Shown: positions 34,501 through 64,000 of the stretch, one piece after another
Layout of the letters: each line of letters begins with the position of its first letter
Numbering within the stretch: the stretch's first letter is position 1
Assembly (NCBI RefSeq): GCF_036084755.1
Contig: NZ_CP107968.1
Location: 1,426,001 to 1,490,000 of the forward strand
Source of the DNA: Streptomyces sp. NBC_00370
Lineage (GTDB): Bacteria; Actinomycetota; Actinomycetes; Streptomycetales; Streptomycetaceae
Length of the DNA: 64,000 nucleotides
Direction of reading: 5' to 3'
The notes under the pieces: model-generated
The model's input: the letters and a program-made list of their open reading frames with translations, nothing else
Database searches by the model: none
Told to the model about the DNA's origin: nothing
Translations under genes and position numbers: made by a program

Positions 34501-35032
34501 ACGCCGTGTCCACCGTCACCGCGGGCCCTTCGAGGCCCAGTGCGTACGCGACCCGGCCGGACACGATGCTGCTCAGGGTGCCCGTGACAAGGTGTCCCAC
34601 GGACTCCGGCGGAACCTGGTCCGAGTCGCGTCCGTACTCCTCGTAGGCCGCCCCGGCGAACACACCGGTCCGGCTGCCGCGCAGGGAGTGCGGGGCGATC
34701 CGGCCGCTCTCGATCGCCTCCCACGAAGCTTCGAGCAACAGCCGCTGCTGCGGGTCCATGGCAAGGGCCTCGCGCGGGCTGATCCCGAAGAACTCGGGGT
34801 CGAACCCCCCTGCCCCGTCCACGAATCCGCCTTCGCGGACATACGAGGTGTCGGGGCGCTCAGGGTCCGGGTCGTACAGGCCTTCGGTGTCCCAGCCCCG
34901 GTTCTCCGGGAGCGCGGCGATCGCGTCCCTGCCGTCGGCGACGAGGCGCCAGAGGTCGTCAGGGCTGTTCACACCGCCGGGCATGCGGCAGCTCATTCCG
35001 ACGATCACGACGGGATCGTCGTCGCCGGTGTC
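28541..35032 (-). other. PKS-C module C2: KS-AT(methylmalonyl)-DH-ER-KR-ACP plus docking tail
   Basis: KS is about 35030-33745. AT (about 33430-32390) has GHSQGE near 33155 and YASH near 32850 (methylmalonyl). DH (about 32330-31500) has [10 protein letters not shown] and [12 protein letters not shown] (about 30840-29890) has GLNFRDV and the NADPH motif [15 protein letters not shown]. The Tyr in LDMYPG is the residue linked in known ERs to a 2S methyl branch. KR (about 29870-29160) has TGGTGALGA and LDD. However, the active-site stretch reads [16 protein letters not shown], with Gly where the catalytic Ser (13 residues before Tyr) normally sits. ACP (about 29050-28790) has EIGFDSL. If the KR works, the unit is fully reduced. 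Confidence 0.92.
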
Positions 35033-38000
35033 CGTGCCGCGCGAGCGGACGGCGGCCTGGTCGGCAGACGTCTCCTCGCCCAGGAGTTCGGTACGGACCA
35101 GTCGGGCGAGAGCCGTCACGCTCGGGTAGTCGAAGACAACGGTCGACGGCAGCCGCACCCCAGTGGCGGCATTGAGCCTGCCGCGCAGTTCCACGGCCGT
35201 GACGGAGTCGAAGCCGAGGTCCCGGAAGGCCCGGTCCGCCTCGACGTCCGCCGGGTCGGCGTGGCCGAGCACCAGTGCGACCTGTTCGCGGACCTGGTCC
35301 ACCAGAAGACGCTCTTGGTCCGCCGGGTTGAGCCGCAGCAGTCGCTCGCGCAGCGGCGAGGCCGTCCCCGTCCCCTCGGGTATCAACTCGGCGTCGGGTT
35401 CGAAGGCTTGAAGCGCTTCGGGTACGCCCTTCAGGAGCGGACGGCGCCGCGCGGCGGTGAACAGCGGGGCGAACCGCGCCCAGTCGATGTCCGCGATCAC
35501 GAGGTTGGTCTCGTCGTCGTCCAGTGCCTGTCGCAGACCGTCCAGGGCCAACTGCGGGTCCATGAACGGCAAGCCGCCGCGGTTGGCGTCGTCCTCGTTG
35601 AGCAGGGTGGTCATGCCACCGCCCGCCGAGTGCCAGAAGCCCCACGCGATTGCCGTCGCGGTCAGTCCACGGCCCCGGCGGTGAGCCGCGAGCGCGTCGA
35701 GGAAGGCGTTGCCTGCGGCGTACGCCCCGTTGTGGCCGCCGCCCCAGGCTCCCGCCCCTGACGAGAACAGCACGAAGGCGTCGAGGGTGTCGCGCGCGTC
35801 CTCGGCGAACAGCTGGTGCAGGTTGGCGGCCCCGACTGTCTTGGCCCGAGTGGCTTCGACGAGTTCCCGCCGGTCCAGATCGGCCAGCGGCTGAATATGT
35901 GCGACACCTGCGGTGTGGAAGACCGACCTGATCGTGTCACCGGCGGCCTCGACACCGCGTACGAGTTCGGTGAGCGCGTCGCGGTCGGCGACGTCACATG
36001 CGGCCACGGTCACGCGTGCGCCCAACTCTTCCAGTTCGGCGACGAGTTCCGTGGCGCCCGGCGCGTTCGCGCCGCGCCGACTGGTGAGTACGAGATGTTC
36101 GGCCCCGTCGCCCGCCAGCCGGCGCGCCACCTGCGCGCCCAGGCCGCCGGTGCCACCGGTGACAAGGACGGTCCCCCGCGCCTGCCACTTCGCCGCCGAA
36201 TCCGACGGCGTACGGGGCGTTCGGGGCGCGCGCGTCAATCGGCGGGCGAACACGGCTGACGCCCGGACGGCGAGCTGGTCCTCGCCTGCGACGTCCCCGG
36301 TACCCGCGAGCACGGCGACGAGCCGGGTCAGGGCGCGCGTGTCGAGCGCTTCGGGCAGATCGACGAGACCGCCCCAACGCGCGCTGTGCTCAAGGCCGAA
36401 GACCCGCCCGAGCCCCCACACGGCGGCCTGCTCGGGGTGCCGAAGAGGATCGATCCGGCTGACGCTCTCGGCACCGGACGTGGCGATCCAGAGCGGTGCG
36501 TCAACGTCCGCGTCGCCCAAGGTCTGCATCAGCGTGAGTAGCTGTCCGGCGGCAGCCACCGGACCCGCATCGGACACACCCGCCGACAGGGACAGCACAC
36601 CGGTCGGCGCCCCGTCCGCGGCCAGTTCCCGTAGCAGGTCGGCGAGGCGCTTGCGATCAGGGTCTTCGGCCAGTTCGATCACTCGGGTGCGGGCGCCATG
36701 CCGTTCGAGGGCATCGACGACCGAGGTCGCCGCGTCATCGGCGCCCTGGGCAGCAGGGACCGCGACCCACCAAGTACCGGACAGGGCGGGCGCAGTGGTG
36801 CCCACGGCGGTCAGCGGCTGCCAGGTGATCCGGTAACGCCAGGAGTCGAGCACCGCCCGGTCCTGCCGACGCCGACGCCACGACGACAGCTTCGGCAGGA
36901 CGGCGGCCAGCGGAGAGCCGTCCTCGATGTCCAGGGTGTCGGCGAGACCGGCCAGGTCCTCACGCTCAACGGCCGCCCAGAACTTGGCGTCCCCCGGGTC
37001 GGCGAACTGCGCCGCCGGCACAGCCTCGACCGTCTCGGGCCGGTGCCAGAAACGCTGGTGCTGGAAGGCGTACGTGGGCAGGTCGACGTAGGAGGAGGGG
37101 GTCCGCGCGAAGTGCGTCGTCCAGTCGATGCGGACGCCACGGGTGTGGAGGGTGGCGAGGGCTTCGAGTACGGAGCGTGTCTCGTCGCGGTTCTTGCGGA
37201 CGGTCGGGATGACGTCGGTGTCGGCAAGGCCGGTCAGGACACCGTCAGGGCCGACCTCGACGAAGAGGGTGGCGCCTGCTGTGTGGGCTGCGGTGACGCC
37301 GTCCGCGAATCGGACCGCCTCACGGACGTGCCGTACCCAGTAGTCGGGGGTGGTGAGTTGGCCGCTTTCGGCGAGCTGTCCGGTCAGGTTGGAGACGATC
37401 GGGATCGCGGGCTCGTGGTAGTCGAGGCTCTGGGCGACCTGCCTGAAGTCGTCCAGCATCGGGTCCATCAGCGGCGAGTGGAAGGCGTGCGAGACCCGCA
37501 GCCTGCGCGTCCGAACCTCCCGATCGGCCAGCAGCTGCCCGATCTCCTCAACGGCGGACTCCGCACCGGAGATGACGACGGCGGCAGGTCCGTTGACGGC
37601 CGCGATGCTCGCCTCGTGCTCGCGGCCTGCCAGCAGCGCCAGCACCTCAGCCTCGGGGGCGGCGACGGCGAGCATCGCACCGCCGGTGGGCAGCGCCTGC
37701 ATCAGCCGGGCACGCGCCGCGACCAGCTGGCACGCGTCCTCCAGAGAGAACACCCCCGCGACATACGCGGCTGCCAGCTCGCCGATGGAGTGCCCGGCCA
37801 GTACGTCCGCTGTGATGCCGTACGAACTGAGGAGCCGGTATAGCGCCACCTCGAAGGCGAACAACGCCGGCTGCGTCATGCCGGTCTCGTCCAGCAGCCC
37901 GGCCAGCTCCGAACCCGGCTCCGCGTGGACGACGTCCCGTACCGGGTGCGCCAGCAGCGGATCCAGAACCCCACAGACCTCATCCCAGGCGGCAGCGAAC

Positions 38001-39724
38001 ACCGGGAACGAGGAGGCCAGTTCGCGGCCCATGCCCAGCCGCTGACTGCCCTGCCCGGCGAACAGCAGCGCGAGCTTCCCGCCCGTACCACTGCCGCTCA
38101 CGACACCCGCAGCCGGCGCCCCGGACGCCAGGGCCTCCAGACCCGCCAGCAGCTCCTCCCGGTCCTCACCGACCACGACCGCCCGCTCATCAAGCAGCGC
38201 GCGCCCCGTGGCAAGCGCCCGGCCCACCGCAGCGACATCAGCCTCCGGAGCATCCATCACCCACTCCCGCAGACGAGCAGCCTGGACGGCCAGCGACTCC
38301 GGGTTCCGCGCCGACATCATCCACGGCACCAGCGGCACCGACGGGAGAGCCGACCTCTCGGGGTCGTCCGACAGTGACTCTTCGGCCGGCGCTTCCTCCA
38401 GGATCAGATGAGCGTTCGTTCCGCTGAAGCCGAAGGCGGAGACCGCAGCGCGTCGGGGCGCCTCGTCGTGTTCCCAGGGCCGGGGCTCGGTGAGCAGTTC
38501 GACCTCGCCCGTCGACCAATCTACGTGCGGCGAGGGCTCGTCCACGTGCAGCGTCTTCGGCATGACGCCGTTCCGCATCGCCATCACCATTTTGATGACG
38601 CCACCGACACCTGCGGCGGCCTGGGTGTGGCCGATGTTGGACTTCAAGGAGCCGAGCCACAGCGGCCGGTTGTCCGGCCGGTCCTGCCCGTACGTCGCCA
38701 ACAGCGCCTGCGCCTCGATCGGATCGCCCAGCACCGTACCTGTGCCGTGTGCCTCCACCGTGTCGATCTGCGAGGCCGACAGTCCCGCGTTGGTGAGGGC
38801 TTCCCTGATCACTCTGATCTGGGAGGGGCCGTTCGGCGCGGAGAGGCCGTTGCTGGCGCCGTCCTGGTTGACCGCGCTGCCGCGGACGACGGCCAGGACG
38901 TGGTGGCCGTTGCGCCGGGCGTCCGACAGCCTTTCGACCAGCAGCACACCGACGCCCTCGCTCCAGCCGGTGCCGTCCGCCGCACCGGCGAAGGACTTGC
39001 AGCGGCCGTCGGCGGACAGCCCGCGTTGCCGGGAGAACTCGATGAAGGTCCCGGGGGTCGCCATCACCGTCACACCACCGGCCAGCGCCATCGAGCACTC
39101 ACCCCGGCGCAGCGCGTGCACCGCGAGGTGGAGCGCCACCAGCGAGGACGAGCATGCCGTGTCGATCGAGACGGCGGGGCCCTCCAGATCAAGCGCGTAC
39201 GACACACGCCCCGAAATGACACTGCCGAGCGCCTCGCTGCGGAAGTAGTCGTGGTACATCGCGCCGACGAACACTCCCGTGCGGCTGCCGCGCATCGAGG
39301 TGGGATCGATACCCGCTCGCTCCAGGGCCTCCCAGGAGGCCTCCAGGAACAGCCGCTGCTGCGGGTCGGTCGCGATTGCCTCGCGCGGGGATATGGAGAA
39401 GAACCCGGCGTCGAAGTCCCCCGCGTCGTAAAGGAATCCGCCCTGCCGTGTGTACGAGGTCTCCGGATGGTCCGGGTCCGGGTGGTACAGCTCTTCCCCC
39501 CAGCCGCGGTCGGTGGGGAATTCGGAGATGGCGTCGCCGCCTTCGGAGACCAGCCGCCACAGTTCCTCGGGCGACGAGATGCCACCCGGATAGCGGCAGC
39601 TCATTCCGACGATCGCGATCGGCTCGTGCTCCTTGCCCTCCATCTCTCGCAGCTCCTGGCGAGTTTGATGAAGGTCGGCCGTGACGCGCTTCAGGTAGTC
39701 CCGGAGCTTGTCTTCGTTTGCCAT
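28541..39724 (-). CDS. Modular type I polyketide synthase PKS-C (malonyl KR-only module, then methylmalonyl DH-ER-KR module)
   Basis: A 3727-residue protein. Domains: docking helix 1-33 ([20 protein letters not shown]), KS 35-445, AT 545-895, KR 960-1430, ACP 1450-1550, KS 1565-1995, AT 2100-2445, DH 2465-2745, ER 2960-3280, KR 3285-3525, ACP 3560-3645 and a C-terminal docking region to the end ([11 protein letters not shown]). It adds one hydroxyl-bearing C2 unit and one C3 unit predicted to be fully reduced. It carries the only enoylreductase in the window. Its head helix resembles that of PKS-B and its tail resembles that of PKS-D ([11 protein letters not shown]), which places it between D and B. 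GAAGGG at 39734-39739 lies 9 nt before ATG 39724. The gaps to PKS-D (31 bp) and PKS-B (29 bp) imply one operon. The serine-to-glycine change in the second KR is noted under module C2. Confidence 0.97.
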   Translation of the reverse strand: MANEDKLRDYLKRVTADLHQTRQELREMEGKEHEPIAIVGMSCRYPGGISSPEELWRLVSEGGDAISEFPTDRGWGEELYHPDPDHPETSYTRQGGFLYDAGDFDAGFFSISPREAIATDPQQRLFLEASWEALERAGIDPTSMRGSRTGVFVGAMYHDYFRSEALGSVISGRVSYALDLEGPAVSIDTACSSSLVALHLAVHALRRGECSMALAGGVTVMATPGTFIEFSRQRGLSADGRCKSFAGAADGTGWSEGVGVLLVERLSDARRNGHHVLAVVRGSAVNQDGASNGLSAPNGPSQIRVIREALTNAGLSASQIDTVEAHGTGTVLGDPIEAQALLATYGQDRPDNRPLWLGSLKSNIGHTQAAAGVGGVIKMVMAMRNGVMPKTLHVDEPSPHVDWSTGEVELLTEPRPWEHDEAPRRAAVSAFGFSGTNAHLILEEAPAEESLSDDPERSALPSVPLVPWMMSARNPESLAVQAARLREWVMDAPEADVAAVGRALATGRALLDERAVVVGEDREELLAGLEALASGAPAAGVVSGSGTGGKLALLFAGQGSQRLGMGRELASSFPVFAAAWDEVCGVLDPLLAHPVRDVVHAEPGSELAGLLDETGMTQPALFAFEVALYRLLSSYGITADVLAGHSIGELAAAYVAGVFSLEDACQLVAARARLMQALPTGGAMLAVAAPEAEVLALLAGREHEASIAAVNGPAAVVISGAESAVEEIGQLLADREVRTRRLRVSHAFHSPLMDPMLDDFRQVAQSLDYHEPAIPIVSNLTGQLAESGQLTTPDYWVRHVREAVRFADGVTAAHTAGATLFVEVGPDGVLTGLADTDVIPTVRKNRDETRSVLEALATLHTRGVRIDWTTHFARTPSSYVDLPTYAFQHQRFWHRPETVEAVPAAQFADPGDAKFWAAVEREDLAGLADTLDIEDGSPLAAVLPKLSSWRRRRQDRAVLDSWRYRITWQPLTAVGTTAPALSGTWWVAVPAAQGADDAATSVVDALERHGARTRVIELAEDPDRKRLADLLRELAADGAPTGVLSLSAGVSDAGPVAAAGQLLTLMQTLGDADVDAPLWIATSGAESVSRIDPLRHPEQAAVWGLGRVFGLEHSARWGGLVDLPEALDTRALTRLVAVLAGTGDVAGEDQLAVRASAVFARRLTRAPRTPRTPSDSAAKWQARGTVLVTGGTGGLGAQVARRLAGDGAEHLVLTSRRGANAPGATELVAELEELGARVTVAACDVADRDALTELVRGVEAAGDTIRSVFHTAGVAHIQPLADLDRRELVEATRAKTVGAANLHQLFAEDARDTLDAFVLFSSGAGAWGGGHNGAYAAGNAFLDALAAHRRGRGLTATAIAWGFWHSAGGGMTTLLNEDDANRGGLPFMDPQLALDGLRQALDDDETNLVIADIDWARFAPLFTAARRRPLLKGVPEALQAFEPDAELIPEGTGTASPLRERLLRLNPADQERLLVDQVREQVALVLGHADPADVEADRAFRDLGFDSVTAVELRGRLNAATGVRLPSTVVFDYPSVTALARLVRTELLGEETSADQAAVRSRGTDTGDDDPVVIVGMSCRMPGGVNSPDDLWRLVADGRDAIAALPENRGWDTEGLYDPDPERPDTSYVREGGFVDGAGGFDPEFFGISPREALAMDPQQRLLLEASWEAIESGRIAPHSLRGSRTGVFAGAAYEEYGRDSDQVPPESVGHLVTGTLSSIVSGRVAYALGLEGPAVTVDTACSSSLVALHLAVQALRNGDCDLALAGGVTVMSSPIGFIGFSRQGALSRDGRCKSFADAADGFGLSEGVGMLLVERLSDARRNGHPVLAVVRGSAINQDGASNGLTAPNGPSQQRVIRQALANAGLTTADVDVVEAHGTGTTLGDPIEAQALIATYGQGRSEDRPLWLGSLKSNIGHTQSAAGVAGVIKMVMALRNGVLPQTLHVDAPSPHVDWTAGAVELLTEAQPWQETGRERRAAVSSFGISGTNAHVVLEEAPGVVPVEPAGVDVVAGGVVPWVLSARSAGGLRGQAGRLGELVGAGSVADVGYSLVVSRGVFEHRAVVVGGGGAELADGVGALAEGVPFPGVVEGVAGSAGRVVFVFPGQGSQWVGMAVELLDSNEVFAARLSECERALGLYVDWSLTGVLRGEVGAPGLDRVDVVQPVLWAVMVSLAAVWASVGVVPDAVVGHSQGEIAAAVVAGGLSLEDGARVVALRSRALVGLSGRGGMVSVPLPADAVEERLRELGGGVCVAAVNGPSSTVVSGDAGLLDTLVAGYEAAGVRARRIEVDYASHSAHVESIEAELLDVLGSITPRSGDVPFFSTVTSDWFDTTGLDAGYWYRNLRGTVRLEPSIRSLLGAGHGVFVEVSAHPVLLTAVQATAEDAGSEVVAVGTLRRDEGGMARFLTSAAELWVRGGDVDWAAFFAQAGQPGPGVVDLPTYAFQHQHYWLESSGQRAGDVAAAGLGSVGHPLLGATVALADSEGALLTGRLSLRSHPWLADHTVNGSVLLPGTGFVELAIRAGDEVGCDLVEELTLQAPLIVPERGAVQLQLAVGAPESDGRRALAVHGRSAGAAADEPWTCHATGFLTTDTAPQPLPEGPVWPPEGAESVDTTGFYAWLDEAGLNYGPVFRGLKAVWRRGQELFAEVALPEDVRGDAGAAFGLHPALLDSALHAVALGGVTEDGSSGPLLPFAWSGVRLYATGATALRVRLTPGEAGRVALTVSDPAGAPVARVDSLVMRPVPAELPSAGAQVRNDSLFTVEWTAVPVDGAEEQPGTTRWAVIDDNHIAAAAELARAGISAEGHDSLDALVASATVPDRLVVTWGRATPQGSGGVGGLAEEVHETTSRVLAFLQAWLAEERFASTSLVVITHGAVAAAGDERVADLAHAAAWGLIRSAQSENPERIVLLDIDANDASYRILPAALARGEDQLALREGAMYTPRLARAGAVPGSSLVPPAGAPNWRLDVTSRGTVDNLALLAQGIAPLGPGEVRVALHAMGLNFRDVLIALDMYPGDAPMGGEGAGVVVEVADDVTELAPGDRVMGILEGGFARHVVTDRRMLVRIPEGWSFPQAASVPVAFTTAYHALVDLAGLTAGESLLVHAAAGGVGMAAVQLARHLGAEVYGTASPAKWDALYGLGLSGERVASSRTLEFEETFKAATGGRGMDVVLNSLAGEFVDASLRLLPRGGRFVEMGKTDVRGEEELATAHPGVDYGAFDLTALDAARVGQILTEIVALFEQGSLRPMPVRSWDVRRAPEAFRYVAQAQHIGKVVLTAPPALDPDGTVLVTGGTGALGALAARHLVTRYGVRHLVLAGRRGIAATGAVELERELTALGAFVRIAACDAADRDALAALLAELPAEHPLTGVVHTAGVLDDGVVGSLNPERLAAVLRPKVDAAVNLHELTAHLDLAEFVLYSGAAGVFGNAGQGNYAAANTFLDALARHRRSEGLPATSLAWGLWSQLDGSGMTGHLDEADLSRLARSGMLALTPEQGLELLDQAMELDEPALVPMRVDLTALRAGAAKGFGHPLFRGLVRIPTRRVLEADARQDESLTERLASLPEAERLPAIVELVRGHVSAVLGFAGAGAVDPGRAFNEIGFDSLTAVEFRNRLKAATGLKLPATLVFDYPTPTVLAGHLLTEIAPPAHSAGLLVLAELDKIEATLASAAADCESPQDITARLELLLAAWKEKQPGSDLAGEDMGDRLESATADEVLSFIDNELGLA
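32700..33765 (-). repeat. Methylmalonyl-AT conversion tract, copy in module C2
   Basis: Nearly identical to 26100-27160 (module B1). It is also close to 48190-48900 (module D4). A further similar stretch at about 31960-32340 matches 25380-25740 at the start of the DH domains. Confidence 0.75.
35035..39724 (-). other. PKS-C module C1: docking-KS-AT(malonyl)-KR(A-type)-ACP
   Basis: KS is about 39622-38395 and lacks about 14 residues in the loop after YHDY compared with other KSs here. AT (about 38090-37040) has GHSIGE near 37790 and HAFHSPLM near 37480 (malonyl). No DH or ER is present. KR (about 36850-35450) has TGGTGGLGA. It lacks LDD ([11 protein letters not shown] near 35905) and has Trp eight residues before the catalytic Tyr in [16 protein letters not shown], the A-type pattern that gives an L-hydroxyl. 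ACP (about 35370-35080) has DLGFDSV. The hydroxyl should be retained. Confidence 0.93.
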
Positions 39725-39755
39725 CGAACGTAACCCTTCTCAGCCAGTGCACACG

Positions 39756-64000
<24,245 letters not shown>

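Overview
The window is a 64 kb piece of a very large modular type I polyketide synthase (PKS) locus with an attached nonribosomal peptide synthetase (NRPS). The very high GC content, the GTG/TTG starts, the domain styles and the terminator-like hairpins without T-tracts all point to a Streptomyces-like actinomycete. About 98% of the window is coding. I see no tRNA, rRNA, CRISPR array or insertion sequence. No loading module and no thioesterase lie inside the window, and both edges cut PKS genes.

Layout. On the + strand lies the 3' part of a PKS gene (PKS-A, 1-13403), carrying three dehydrating malonyl modules. It is followed by an alpha/beta-hydrolase-fold protein with a Cys nucleophile (13474-14301), read here as a Dieckmann cyclase, and by a single-module NRPS C-A-PCP (about 14304-17588). 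A 401-bp gap with two perfect 12-bp inverted repeats separates these from convergent genes on the - strand. In transcription order the - strand holds PKS-D (39756 to beyond 64000, at least five modules), PKS-C (28541-39724, two modules), PKS-B (18681-28511, two modules) and a NarL/DesR-type response regulator (17990-18595). The - strand PKS genes are 29-31 bp apart and look like one operon.

How the genes work together (inference). Docking tails suggest the chain passes D to C to B. The last module of PKS-B has a degenerate ketoreductase, so it should deliver a beta-ketoacyl chain. The NRPS adenylation domain carries a glycine-like specificity code (D-I-L-Q-L-G-V-I-W-K by my alignment). The Cys-Asp-His protein resembles Dieckmann cyclases that release beta-ketoacyl-aminoacyl thioesters as tetramic acids. 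Together they predict a glycine-derived 3-acyl tetramic acid on a long, largely polyene polyketide. The order of reductive domains nearest the tetramate gives 2-methyl-enoyl, a four-carbon tether carrying one methyl and one hydroxyl, then a diene. That spacing would allow an intramolecular [4+2] reaction to an octalin (decalin) ring.

PKS-A carries a different type of C-terminal tail from C and D and ends in a fully active KR-DH module. It is more likely an earlier part of the line than the final PKS, although it is encoded next to the release genes. Several long, nearly identical tracts between modules, including an inverted pair shared by PKS-A and PKS-D, show recent gene conversion or duplication. 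They could also mark assembly errors, which long reads would settle.
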